The notes below the pieces were generated by a model. The model ran no database searches and was not told the DNA's origin. It was given only the letters and a program-made list of their open reading frames with translations. A stretch of DNA of 64,000 bases from an uncultured Caryophanales bacterium (GTDB lineage Bacteria > Bacillota_I > Bacilli_A > RFN20 > CAG-826), in the NCBI GenBank assembly GCA_946624155.1, contig CAMORU010000001.1, positions 62,001 through 126,000 on the forward strand. The letters are read 5' to 3'. Made by a program: the position numbers and the translations under genes. Shown one piece after another: positions 7,700 to 15,759 of the stretch (its first letter is position 1; every line of letters starts with the position of its first letter).

Positions 7700-8664
7700 T
7701 GCTTAAACTAGTCAATGAATGGGATAAAGTATTCCCAAAAGATGAATCAATTAATCATCAAAAAATAACATTTAAAAATCATTTTGGTATTGAACTTGCC
7801 GTGGATAAGTATTGGCCAAAAACAGGAAAAACTTTTCCTGCAATCGCGATCAGTGGTCCTTTTGGTGCGGTCAAAGAACAATCAAGCGGTTTATACGCTC
7901 AAGAGATGGCTAAAAGAGGATTCTTAACGATTGCTTTTGATCCATCTTTTACTGGTGAAAGCGGTGGGGAACCACGATATATGAATTCACCAGATATCAA
8001 CGTTGAAGATTTCCAAGCAGCAGTGGACTATTTATCTAATTCGGATAATGTTGATCCAAATAAAATCTCTATCATCGGTATTTGTGGTTGGGGAGGCATG
8101 GCTATTAAAACCGCATGTATTGATACAAGAGTTAAAGCGACAGTCGCTATTGCTATGTACGATATGTCTAGAGTGACTGGTAATGGTTATTACGACGCTG
8201 GCAATAACGAAGAAAGTAGATATCAGGCTAGAGTAGCAATTAATAATCAAAGAACACTAGATTTTAAAAATGGTAATTATAAACTAGGCGGAGGAGTAGT
8301 GGATGATCCAACTGACGCTCCTTGGTTTGTTAAACAATATTATGACTACTATAAAACCCCGCGTGGATATCATGCTCGTAGTTTAAATAGCAATGGTGGA
8401 TGGAATGTCACTGCGAGCACATCTTTACTAAATACAAGATTATTTACATACGCTTCTGAAATAAGAAATGCTGTTCTAATTGTTCATGGTGAAAAAGCCC
8501 ATTCTTTATATTTTGGTCAAGATGCGTTTAAGTTATTAAAAGGTGATAATAAAGAATTCTTATTAGTAAAAGACGCTACACACTGCGACTTATATGATGG
8601 TGGCATAAATCACGACAAAATTCCTTTTGACAAGATTGAAGGATTCATTAAAAAGAATATTTAA
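7699..8664 (+). CDS. Alpha/beta hydrolase (dienelactone hydrolase-like)
   Basis: The 321-aa protein has the alpha/beta hydrolase nucleophile elbow GICGWGG at about residues 130-136, with Cys in the usual Ser position as in dienelactone hydrolases. A late His occurs in KDATHCDLYD at about 298-307 and an acid is likely near VIVHGEKAHS. It is the last gene of the MerR operon and overlaps the flavin reductase by 1 bp. Substrate is unknown; related Cys-hydrolases act on esters and lactones. A repeat-like terminator follows. Confidence 0.8.
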   Translation: MLKLVNEWDKVFPKDESINHQKITFKNHFGIELAVDKYWPKTGKTFPAIAISGPFGAVKEQSSGLYAQEMAKRGFLTIAFDPSFTGESGGEPRYMNSPDINVEDFQAAVDYLSNSDNVDPNKISIIGICGWGGMAIKTACIDTRVKATVAIAMYDMSRVTGNGYYDAGNNEESRYQARVAINNQRTLDFKNGNYKLGGGVVDDPTDAPWFVKQYYDYYKTPRGYHARSLNSNGGWNVTASTSLLNTRLFTYASEIRNAVLIVHGEKAHSLYFGQDAFKLLKGDNKEFLLVKDATHCDLYDGGINHDKIPFDKIEGFIKKNI

Positions 8665-8716
8665 ATTTTTATTTACCTGTTCCAAAGGTATTAAAATCTT
8701 CACACTGTCAATTTAC

Positions 8717-8752
8717 TTAAATAGGATTGATACAAATGTGTCAGTCTTTTTA
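8717..8752 (+). terminator. Terminator / repeat copy B after merR operon
   Basis: GATTGA pairs with TCAGTC (one G-T pair) and runs into TTTTTATTTTTATT. The whole segment is the better-preserved partner of the repeat at 4277-4311. Confidence 0.55.
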
Positions 8753-8766
8753 TTTTTATTCGTAAG

Positions 8767-8997
8767 TTGTCTACAATTTGTGGACAACTGAAATTATATG
8801 CTGATGATGGCAAAAAATATCTATCTAATGTTATTAACGAAGAAGGGGTAAAGACGATTTTATCATCGATGAAAACGAGCCCTGTTGATCCCAAACCTAT
8901 TTTTAGCCTTTTCAAAAAAGCCTTAATTAACGATATAAATAATAGAGATATTTTTATGAAAGGTATAGATTGTTCGTATTATTACGAAGAAGATTAA
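8767..8997 (+). CDS. Doubtful small ORF, possibly a gene remnant
   Basis: The 76-codon frame starts at a TTG with no ribosome site, inside a near-perfect inverted repeat (GTTGTCTACA-ATT-TGTGGACAAC, 8765-8787). The predicted protein, containing KLYADDGKKYLSN and an acidic end YYYEED, has a protein-like composition but matches nothing I recognise. It may be the tail of a decayed gene. The inverted repeat could be an operator or stem for the same transcript. Confidence 0.3.
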   Translation: MSTICGQLKLYADDGKKYLSNVINEEGVKTILSSMKTSPVDPKPIFSLFKKALINDINNRDIFMKGIDCSYYYEED

Positions 8998-9087
8998 TAC
9001 GGAAAAGATTAACAACAAATTAAAAATAATATAGTTTTTATTTAAATAATTGACTAAAATAATGCATATCTTATTAGGAGGATCAAT

Positions 9088-9882
9088 ATGCCATTATTTC
9101 AAAATATTGAAGAATTTAAAAATGTAAGCCCAGCATTACAATGGGCAATATTTATTGTTGGTTGTTTAATTATAATTGTCGCTTTAATTTCTACTATTGT
9201 TAGTATTTGGCTTGCTGTTAAATATGTTATTTATAACAGAACTCAAAATAAAGCCGGAATTAATGGTGAACAAACCGCTAGAAAGATTTTAGATAATCAC
9301 GATTTAAAACATATTAAGGTCTCAGTAGTTGGATCACTTATGTTTGGTAACAGCTACTCTCATTTCTTTAAGAAAATTAGACTAAGAAGATGGACTGTTA
9401 AAAAGAACAGTATTTCTTCTATGGCTATGGGTGCTCAAAAATCCTGCTTAGCAATTTTAGATAAAGAAGGCGATAAGGACATGAAAACAAGAATTGTCCT
9501 TACTCCATTTATTTATTTTGGACCTCTTATGTTTTTGCCAATTGTAATAATTGGTGTACTTCTTGACATTCTTCTTTTCAAATTCTCAGGCGTCGCCACA
9601 GTTATTTCTGCTGTTTTAGGTCTTTCATTCTATTTAGCATCATTTGTGATGTCTTTAATGGTTTTAAAAACTGAAGTTAAAGCACAAAGAAAAGCTTTAG
9701 AAATTTTAGAAAAAGACAATTTAGCTACCTCTGAAGAAAGAAGCATGATGAAGGACTTATTCAAGTTATATAACATTCAATATGTTAATGACTTAATCCT
9801 TGAATTCCTTGAGTTAATACTTAGAGTTTTGATGTTAATTGCAAAACTACAAAATTCGTCATCTTCTGATTCAAGCAAATAG
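9088..9882 (+). CDS. YugP-family (Zn-peptidase-2) membrane protein lacking the zinc site
   Basis: The 264-aa protein aligns along its length with the membrane zinc metallopeptidases of the YugP family. It has an N-terminal helix (about residues 17-45), then the family's TARKILDNHDL segment, two central helices (about 145-195), and the characteristic C-terminal ALEILEKDNLATSEE then LYNIQYVNDLI. The position of the catalytic AAHEVGHA motif is occupied by MGAQKSCLA (about residues 114-122): His to Ala, Glu to Gln, His to Cys. It therefore cannot be an HEXXH protease and is probably a pseudoprotease. AGGAGG precedes the ATG and a strong terminator follows. Confidence 0.75.
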   Translation: MPLFQNIEEFKNVSPALQWAIFIVGCLIIIVALISTIVSIWLAVKYVIYNRTQNKAGINGEQTARKILDNHDLKHIKVSVVGSLMFGNSYSHFFKKIRLRRWTVKKNSISSMAMGAQKSCLAILDKEGDKDMKTRIVLTPFIYFGPLMFLPIVIIGVLLDILLFKFSGVATVISAVLGLSFYLASFVMSLMVLKTEVKAQRKALEILEKDNLATSEERSMMKDLFKLYNIQYVNDLILEFLELILRVLMLIAKLQNSSSSDSSK

Positions 9883-9897
9883 CAAAACTTAGAACTG

Positions 9898-9927
9898 AAA
9901 AAGGACTGGTGTTTCAGTCCTTTTTTT
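9898..9927 (+). terminator. Intrinsic terminator of YugP-like gene
   Basis: AAAAAGGACTG/CAGTCCTTTTT stem with a 6-nt loop and seven Ts. Confidence 0.9.
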
Positions 9928-9943
9928 GCAACTTTTTCGAGCA

Positions 9944-10234
9944 CTATTTTGTTTCTTTGTTCTTTTTAATAAGCATTCTGACTACGACGATTGCGCAATA
10001 GAAGACTAAGCCTCCAACAACAGTCCAAATGGAAATCCAGAGGTCTGTTGGCATTTCGAAACTCAAGAATCCTTCGCCATTAACAGCTGATGCGACACAA
10101 TCGATGAACCACATTGCTGTGGCGGCGCCAAATATTATTGCGCCATATTCGAAATGAAGTTCTTTTTTTGGTTTAACGAATAACCAAAGACAAACGAAAC
10201 AAATAGTAACGGCTAATGCAGTTAAAAAATACAT
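9944..10234 (-). CDS. Small three-helix membrane protein
   Basis: The 96-aa protein has three hydrophobic segments (about residues 2-20, 28-46, 64-88), KPKKELHFEYG between the first two and a basic tail. It is the second gene of a two-gene minus-strand unit, 3 bp after the upstream gene. No family with a known role is recognised; the pairing with a second small membrane protein suggests they form one complex. The unit is divergent from a TetR regulator. Confidence 0.6.
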   Translation of the reverse strand: MYFLTALAVTICFVCLWLFVKPKKELHFEYGAIIFGAATAMWFIDCVASAVNGEGFLSFEMPTDLWISIWTVVGGLVFYCAIVVVRMLIKKNKETK

Positions 10235-10237
10235 AAA

Positions 10238-10630
10238 TTATTCCTTTGCAAGTTTCGCTCTTCGTTTCAATAAGAGCTTACGAATTAATAATCCAATGCC
10301 CCAGCTTGCAACAATGATAAGTAACATACCAACGCCGACAGTACCCATTTCAACAAGCATTTCATTAACTGCTTCTGGACCTTCACTTACTGCGGTTAAC
10401 CATGGGAATTTAAAACTAACTTCTCCGTGGATTAAATGTTCGCCTGCTAAGATGAATGAACCACCAAAGAGTGCTAATTCAAGAACGCCAAGTTTTTTAG
10501 AAGTAGGTAATGTGTCTAACTTAATCGGATCAACCTTGGTTGGATCAGCTTTCTTTTCGTGATGCTTAACAATGTGACGAGCAACGCCAACGCCAATTGC
10601 TGCAACTGTTGTGACTGTAAAACATGCCAT
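10238..10630 (-). CDS. Small membrane protein paired with 9944-10234
   Basis: The start is set at ATG 10630, preceded by GAAAGGAAC; the longer frame begins with an internal TTG. The 130-aa product has a hydrophobic N-terminal helix, a basic linker (VKHHEKKADPTK) and two or three further helices, one containing GEHLIHGEV. The pattern resembles a small conserved membrane family of gut Firmicutes without known function. It lies 170 bp from the divergent TetR gene, with shared operator-like half-sites between them, so TetR control is likely. Confidence 0.6.
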   Translation of the reverse strand: MACFTVTTVAAIGVGVARHIVKHHEKKADPTKVDPIKLDTLPTSKKLGVLELALFGGSFILAGEHLIHGEVSFKFPWLTAVSEGPEAVNEMLVEMGTVGVGMLLIIVASWGIGLLIRKLLLKRRAKLAKE

Positions 10631-10711
10631 AATTTTAGTTCCTTTCAAATTTTACTTATAAATGAATTCTAATAATTAAATAATGAAAATACAAAATAAA
10701 ATTGAGAAAAA

Positions 10712-10788
10712 TGTTCGATATTTATTGATAAAAAACAAACTGTTCGATTATTATTATAGTTATATTAAAGATATCGAACAAAATGTTC
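10712..10788. promoter_or_regulatory. TetR operator cluster in divergent promoter region
   Basis: Half-sites TGTTCGATA (10712-10720), TGTTCGAT (10741-10748) and TATCGAACA (10772-10780) are present. The last is part of the inverted repeat GAACA-AAA-TGTTC (10776-10788). They lie between the small membrane protein pair and the TetR gene and are likely binding sites for that regulator. Confidence 0.6.
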
Positions 10789-10801
10789 ATAGGAGTTCAA
10801 C

Positions 10802-11359
10802 ATGGATAAAAGAAGTGAAAAAACTGTCGATGCAATTTATAAAGCATTCGCAAGTCTTATTAATAAGAAAGATTATGATGATATAACAATTCAAGATTTG
10901 TTAGATGAAGCATCAATCTCTAGATCAACTTTCTATGCTCACTATAAGACAAAAGACGAACTTTTATTAAGCATTTCAAATCATATTTTTGATCATGTTT
11001 TTTCAAAGTCACTTCAAGAAGAAAAAACGCATGATTTTTCTAAAGATGTAATTTTAAATTACAGACACTTAATTGAGCATATCTTTTATCACATAAGAGA
11101 TGAAAGAGAATTATTTGAAGGAATCTTGTCAAATAAGGTAAATGCGTTGTTCCTTGTTGAATTCAGAAATCAAATATCAAAATTTGTTAATTCTTACCTT
11201 TCTAATTATCCAATGACAAATAATCAAATTCCCTTTGAATTAAGGAAGTCTTTAGCGATTGAAGAATTCATTGTAGTACTTAAGTACTGGGTCATAAATA
11301 GTTTCAAGGAAACACCTGAAGAGATTGCTGATTTTTATATTAAAACAGCGATTAAATAA
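10802..11359 (+). CDS. TetR/AcrR family regulator
   Basis: The 185-aa protein has an N-terminal HTH of the TetR type, ITIQDLLDEASISRSTFYAHYKTKDELL (about residues 24-51). The C-terminal helical domain resembles the short TetR_C_7/8 class of Gram-positive regulators. AGGAG lies 8 nt before the ATG. It is divergent from the two small membrane genes, and TGTTCGAT half-sites occupy the shared promoter region, so it probably represses them and itself. The ligand is unknown. Confidence 0.88.
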   Translation: MDKRSEKTVDAIYKAFASLINKKDYDDITIQDLLDEASISRSTFYAHYKTKDELLLSISNHIFDHVFSKSLQEEKTHDFSKDVILNYRHLIEHIFYHIRDERELFEGILSNKVNALFLVEFRNQISKFVNSYLSNYPMTNNQIPFELRKSLAIEEFIVVLKYWVINSFKETPEEIADFYIKTAIK

Positions 11360-11437
11360 AATTTATTTTCATTAAGTTAGTAATAGTAAGTTTAGTTTAC
11401 TAGTTTTGTTATTATAATTTAATCACCCAAAATGTAT

Positions 11438-11464
11438 GGCAAGTGTGTAGATGCTTGCTTTTTC
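11438..11464 (+). terminator. Probable terminator of tetR gene
   Basis: GCAAG/CTTGC hairpin followed by TTTTT; its right arm overlaps the -35 of the trkA promoter. Confidence 0.5.
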
Positions 11465-11482
11465 CGTACATACTCGTATAAT
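11455..11482 (+). promoter_or_regulatory. Promoter of potassium-uptake operon
   Basis: TTGCTT (11455-11460), 16-bp spacer and TATAAT (11477-11482). A ribosome site AGGAAAGGA follows at 11491-11499. Confidence 0.65.
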
Positions 11483-11509
11483 ATGCGCATAGGAAAGGAA
11501 CTCTTACCT

Positions 11510-11944
11510 ATGGCAAAAAGTAAACTCCTTAATTTAAAAAATAAAACAATTATTGTTGGATGTTCTAACCTAGGTTCAAACATTACAAATAAGTTTGCTA
11601 CCGAAGGTAAAAACATCATGGTTATTGATAAAGAACCTAAGAACTTTTCTCGTCTTTCTGATCGTTTTAGTGGTTACACAATTGTTGGAGACGCATCAGA
11701 TCTTGAGGTCCTTGAAGAAGCAGGAATTGCTACTGCAAGCGAAATTGTTATTACAACCGATGATGATAATTTAAATTTATTTATAGCTCATATTGCGAAG
11801 AAAATTTATAACGTTCCAAATATTTATCTTCGTTTATTTGAACCAGATAATGAAATTTTACTTAAAGGAATGGATATTAAAGCCATTTATCCTCTTGAAT
11901 TATCTTATGATAAATTCATGCTATTTAGAGGAGGACGTAAATAA
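11510..11944 (+). CDS. TrkA-N (RCK) potassium-uptake regulatory protein, N-domain only
   Basis: The start is ATG 11510 behind AGGAAAGGA. The 144-aa product is a single Rossmann-type RCK domain, with the dinucleotide loop IIVGCSNLGSNI at about residues 12-23 and the acidic strand end MVIDKEP. It lacks the C-terminal TrkA_C domain, which is present in the next gene. It would bind NAD(H) or ATP in the cytoplasm and gate the TrkH channel. Adjacent and overlapping by 1 bp with the second RCK gene and close to trkH, it probably forms a hetero-oligomeric ring. Confidence 0.85.
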   Translation: MAKSKLLNLKNKTIIVGCSNLGSNITNKFATEGKNIMVIDKEPKNFSRLSDRFSGYTIVGDASDLEVLEEAGIATASEIVITTDDDNLNLFIAHIAKKIYNVPNIYLRLFEPDNEILLKGMDIKAIYPLELSYDKFMLFRGGRK

Positions 11945-12606
11945 TGAGAATTGTTATTTGTAATGGCAATAGTAGTGCTGACTATATCATTAAAAACTTT
12001 AAAAATCGTCACAATTCTTTAAGTATTATTAATGATGATAAAGATGTTGCATCTAAATTAGCACAGTCTTCCAAATTACCTGTTATTTTTGGTGATTTTA
12101 CAAAAGTAACAACACTTAAAGAAGCAAATGTTGATGGTGCTGATTTATTTATTGCTCTTGGTCATAAAGACTGGGACAACTATGTTGGTTGTTTACATGC
12201 CCGCAAACAATTTGGAGTTAAAAAATGTATTTGTATTGTTCAAAACCCAAAGAATGTTGAAGTCTTTAAACAATTAGGTCTTGATTCGGTTATTTCTTCT
12301 ATTGAAAACTTAGTTTCATCTGTTTTAGCAGAATCATCATTAGAAGATTTAACAAATACCAAATCATTTGAAAACGATAAGATCGTTATGTCTGAGGTTG
12401 TTGTTAAACCTACATATGCAATTGCAAATAAGAAAATTATGGAACTTAATTTTCCTAAAGAAGGAAGCATTGCCTGTGTCTACCGTAGACCACGCGTTAT
12501 CATTCCTAATGGTTCTACAATTATTCTTCCTAAGGATAAAGTTTTTATCCTTTCAACCCCATTTGATCAAAAGAAACTTATTGAATTCGTAAGAAAAACA
12601 AAATAA
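11944..12606 (+). CDS. TrkA-like potassium-uptake regulator (RCK N plus TrkA_C)
   Basis: The 220-aa protein has a degenerate RCK N domain (RIVICNGNSSADYI in place of a full GxGxxG) at residues 1-130, then a TrkA_C domain at about 135-218 (VVKPTYAIANKKIMELNFP). It overlaps the single-domain RCK gene by 1 bp and is followed by trkH 5 bp later. The loss of the glycine-rich loop suggests it may not bind nucleotide itself and acts as the partner of the intact upstream RCK. It is cytoplasmic, at the TrkH channel face. Confidence 0.83.
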   Translation: MRIVICNGNSSADYIIKNFKNRHNSLSIINDDKDVASKLAQSSKLPVIFGDFTKVTTLKEANVDGADLFIALGHKDWDNYVGCLHARKQFGVKKCICIVQNPKNVEVFKQLGLDSVISSIENLVSSVLAESSLEDLTNTKSFENDKIVMSEVVVKPTYAIANKKIMELNFPKEGSIACVYRRPRVIIPNGSTIILPKDKVFILSTPFDQKKLIEFVRKTK

Positions 12607-12611
12607 TAAAA

Positions 12612-14105
12612 ATGAAAAAAACTGCTTCAGGTTATAGATTAATATTTGGTTATTTAGGCTTATTTATTGTCTTCGTAGGTATCGCAACTTTGTTGCCTCT
12701 TTTCACCTACATCGCATTCCCTAAAGAAGCTGGTGATTGGTATTGTTTTGCTATTCCTGGTGGCGGTGCTATCTTACTTGGTTCATTTATGTTTGGTCTA
12801 CTTATTGCAGGCCGTCAAAAAGGTCAATTAACAAAGCATCAAGATTTTGTCTTGCTTGTCTTTGTTTGGGTCTCAGCGATTTTTATATCTGCAGTTCCGT
12901 TTTTAATTAAGGGAAATCTTAATTTCACAAACGCCATCTTTGAGACTACTTCTGCATACGCGACTATTGGTCTCACTGTTTTTGATGAATTTGATTTATC
13001 ACTTCATGCATTTGTCATGTACCGTTCTATCTTATGTTTTTTAGGTGGTATTGGATTAGTTCTTGTTATGACATCAGCATTATCTGATAGATATGGACTT
13101 AAGCTTTATATGGCTGAAGGCCATAACGATAAGTTGATGCCTAACCTTGCTAGATCCGCAAGACTAATTTTGTCTATATATGCAGGCATTACCGCACTAG
13201 GCATAATTTTGTATTCGCTCGCTGGCATGCCCGTGTTTGATGCAATTATCCATTCCATTAGCGGCGTTGCAACAGGAGGTTTCTCATCTAGATCCCAAGG
13301 CATTATGTATTTTGCTGATTATCCACATTTCTGGGCAATTCAAATTATTTCGATTTTCTTAATGCTTGCAGGCGCTACTAACTTCCTACTTACATTCTTC
13401 TTACTTACTGGAAGATTTAAAAAGTTCTTTAAGGACTGCGAAGTTAGATTACTTTTCTTCCTATTTATTATCTTTATTCCAATCTTCACTGTATCAAGTT
13501 ATTTCGGTGGAAAAGATTTATCTTTTGGTCAAGCATTCTTGTCTGGATCATTTACATTTATTTCCGCAATTACAACTACAGGTTTCTCCAATATTTCTGA
13601 CTTAAGATTACTCGGTCAAGGCACCATCTTTTTAATCACAATTATTAACGTAATTGGTGGTGGTATTGGTTCAACTGCTGGTGGTGTCAAACAATATCGT
13701 TTAGCGGTAGCACTTAAATCTTTCTATTGGTCAAGCAAAGAGGCTACTGCATCTGAAAATACAATTTTTCCTCACTACATTTGGAGATTTGGTGAAGAAA
13801 AAGAAATTGATCAAAAAGAAATTTCTGCAGCATTTAGTTACATATTATTATATGTATTAATCATGATTACTGGTGGATTCTTGGTCACCATCTTCGAAAG
13901 TGGTTTAGACTATGGAACTGGTTTATTTGAATTTTCAAATGCTATTTCCTCTACCGGTTTATCATTTGGGATTTATAAATATCGTCCAAATGGAGTTAAG
14001 TGGACTTTAATCTTAGGTATGTTTGCCGGACGTCTTGAGATTTTCCCACTTTACTACGCAACATATAGAATTTTAAGAGATATCTTTAGAAAGGAAACCT
14101 ATTAA
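12612..14105 (+). CDS. trkH: Trk-type potassium uptake channel subunit TrkH
   Basis: The 497-aa integral membrane protein has four repeated selectivity-filter segments of the Trk/Ktr type: TSAYATIGLTVFD, SGVATGGFSSRS, ITTTGFSNIS, and SSTGLSFGIYK. The C-terminal MFAGRLEIFPLYYA is the conserved TrkH end. It conducts K+ (or Na+-coupled K+) across the cytoplasmic membrane under control of the two RCK proteins encoded immediately upstream. No Shine-Dalgarno sequence is seen; translation probably re-initiates after the TrkA-like stop 5 bp before. Confidence 0.94.
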   Translation: MKKTASGYRLIFGYLGLFIVFVGIATLLPLFTYIAFPKEAGDWYCFAIPGGGAILLGSFMFGLLIAGRQKGQLTKHQDFVLLVFVWVSAIFISAVPFLIKGNLNFTNAIFETTSAYATIGLTVFDEFDLSLHAFVMYRSILCFLGGIGLVLVMTSALSDRYGLKLYMAEGHNDKLMPNLARSARLILSIYAGITALGIILYSLAGMPVFDAIIHSISGVATGGFSSRSQGIMYFADYPHFWAIQIISIFLMLAGATNFLLTFFLLTGRFKKFFKDCEVRLLFFLFIIFIPIFTVSSYFGGKDLSFGQAFLSGSFTFISAITTTGFSNISDLRLLGQGTIFLITIINVIGGGIGSTAGGVKQYRLAVALKSFYWSSKEATASENTIFPHYIWRFGEEKEIDQKEISAAFSYILLYVLIMITGGFLVTIFESGLDYGTGLFEFSNAISSTGLSFGIYKYRPNGVKWTLILGMFAGRLEIFPLYYATYRILRDIFRKETY

Positions 14106-14106
14106 A

Positions 14107-14526
14107 ATGTTAATAGATGAATTAAGTAAGGCTAATATTGAAGCCTTAAAAGCAAGAAATCAAGTAGCAAGAGCCATTTATTCTGTTATTTTATCTAAGT
14201 ACAAAGCTTTAGATATTGAACTTAGAGCAAGCGGTAAAGAAGCAACTGATGCTGATTTAGTAAAACTAATTACAAAAACAATTAAAGAGCTTGATGAAGA
14301 AAAAGAATCATACGCAAAAGCTGGTAGAGACGAAGAAGTCAAAAACATTCTTACTCAAAAATCTTTAATTGAAAAATATTTACCAAAATTAATGTCTGAA
14401 GAAGAAATTAGACAAGTAATATCTTCTTTGGAAGATAAATCTATACCATCCGTTATGAAACACTTCAAAATGAATTATGACGGAAAAGCTGATATGTCAC
14501 TTGTCTCTAAAATCGCTAGAGGTTAA
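14107..14526 (+). CDS. yqeY: GatB/YqeY domain protein
   Basis: The 139-aa helical protein matches the YqeY family throughout: KARNQVARAIYSVI near the N terminus, DEEKESYAKAGRDEEV in the middle and NYDGKADMSLVSKIARG at the end. The fold is related to the GatB C-terminal tRNA-binding region, but the cellular role is undefined. It begins 1 bp after the trkH stop. Confidence 0.92.
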   Translation: MLIDELSKANIEALKARNQVARAIYSVILSKYKALDIELRASGKEATDADLVKLITKTIKELDEEKESYAKAGRDEEVKNILTQKSLIEKYLPKLMSEEEIRQVISSLEDKSIPSVMKHFKMNYDGKADMSLVSKIARG

Positions 14527-14554
14527 AAGATAATAAAGTTAAGTGGTGTTATAA

Positions 14555-15757
14555 ATGGGAAAGAAAAATCAAATTGTCTATCCTCGCCACATGTTTTGGA
14601 ACCGTTTTTATCGTCCTATCGCCTTCTTATTAGCTAGATCAAGACACTATAAACGCAAAACTTTTTTCAGAATGAAAAAGGGCGAAAGTTATGTTGTCCT
14701 TTCTAACCATCAAGGTGGTTTAGATGGAATTCTTTTACCTTATTCATTTTCAAGACACCTTTATGGTGTATTAACCGATTCATTTATGTCCATTGGTTTT
14801 GCTGCAAAATTATTTAAATATCAATTTGGAATAATTGGAAAGAAAAAAGGTGCGGTTGACTTAAAAGCTAATATGGACATGCTTAGATGTATTAAAGAAG
14901 GGGGCTCTCTTCTTATTTTCCCTGAAGGAAATAGAAGTTATGCTGAATTCCAATTTGATATGACTGATGGTTTAGGAAAATTTTTAAGATTTTTCAATAA
15001 ACCAATTGTTTTATTTAATTTTCATGGTGGAATGGGCAGTGAACCTCGATTCGCAAGAAAAAGAAGAAAAGGTCCATTTTATGGTGAAGTAAAAAGAGTT
15101 TTAGAACCTGAAGAATATAAAGATTGGTCGGATGAAAAACTAACTGAAGTTATTAAAGAAAACCTAAAAGTTTACGATTCTGACTCTGGTGATTTATATA
15201 AATCAAATAGAAGAGCAGAATATTTAGAAAGAATGTTCTTTGTTTGCCCTAAATGCGGAAAAGTTGAAACACTTTATTCAAGAGGAAATTATATTTATTG
15301 CAAAGAATGTGGATTAAAAGTTGAATACACTGAAGATTTACATTTTAAATCTGATGATCCTGAATTCAAATTTAAACGTTTAGTAGATTGGTACAATTAC
15401 CAAATCAGATTTGTTAAAAATTATGAAGTTGGTGACGGTGTAATCTTTAAAAGAGGTAAGGCAAAACTTTATGTTTCCCACTCAGGAGAAAAGAGAAAAC
15501 TTATCGCTAAAGGACCTGTTGAATTAACCGCAAAAACCATAAAATTTGCAGGAAAAACCATAGATATTTCAGAAATTGAGATTGCTTCCCCTATAAACGG
15601 AACTAATTTCAATTTCTCAACAACTAATGAAGATTACCTTGTAAAAGGTGATGCTAGATTTAATCCGCTTAAATACGTTTTGATGTTTAATAAATTAGAT
15701 ACAAAGATGAGAAACAATAAAGCAGATATTTATTATAATCTCGTCGAAAGGAATTAA
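14555..15757 (+). CDS. PlsC-like acyltransferase with C-terminal zinc ribbon
   Basis: The 400-aa protein has the lysophosphatidic-acid acyltransferase signature: SNHQGGLDG (the H-x4-D box, about residues 51-59) and FPEGNRS (about 124-130). A zinc ribbon follows (CPKCGK...YCKECG, about 231-253) and then a beta-rich C-terminal domain. It probably acylates a glycerophospholipid at the membrane face. It is the first of three acyltransferase-zinc-ribbon paralogues in this window (others at 33609 and 44348). It lies 2 bp from gltS and so is co-transcribed with it. Confidence 0.85.
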   Translation: MGKKNQIVYPRHMFWNRFYRPIAFLLARSRHYKRKTFFRMKKGESYVVLSNHQGGLDGILLPYSFSRHLYGVLTDSFMSIGFAAKLFKYQFGIIGKKKGAVDLKANMDMLRCIKEGGSLLIFPEGNRSYAEFQFDMTDGLGKFLRFFNKPIVLFNFHGGMGSEPRFARKRRKGPFYGEVKRVLEPEEYKDWSDEKLTEVIKENLKVYDSDSGDLYKSNRRAEYLERMFFVCPKCGKVETLYSRGNYIYCKECGLKVEYTEDLHFKSDDPEFKFKRLVDWYNYQIRFVKNYEVGDGVIFKRGKAKLYVSHSGEKRKLIAKGPVELTAKTIKFAGKTIDISEIEIASPINGTNFNFSTTNEDYLVKGDARFNPLKYVLMFNKLDTKMRNNKADIYYNLVERN

Positions 15758-15759
15758 TT

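Noticed and set aside
8765..8787. Fourth copy of the TGTCC operator
   Set aside because: TGTC...GGACA here has an 11-bp gap instead of 8 with one mismatch and no -10 at the 28-bp phase.
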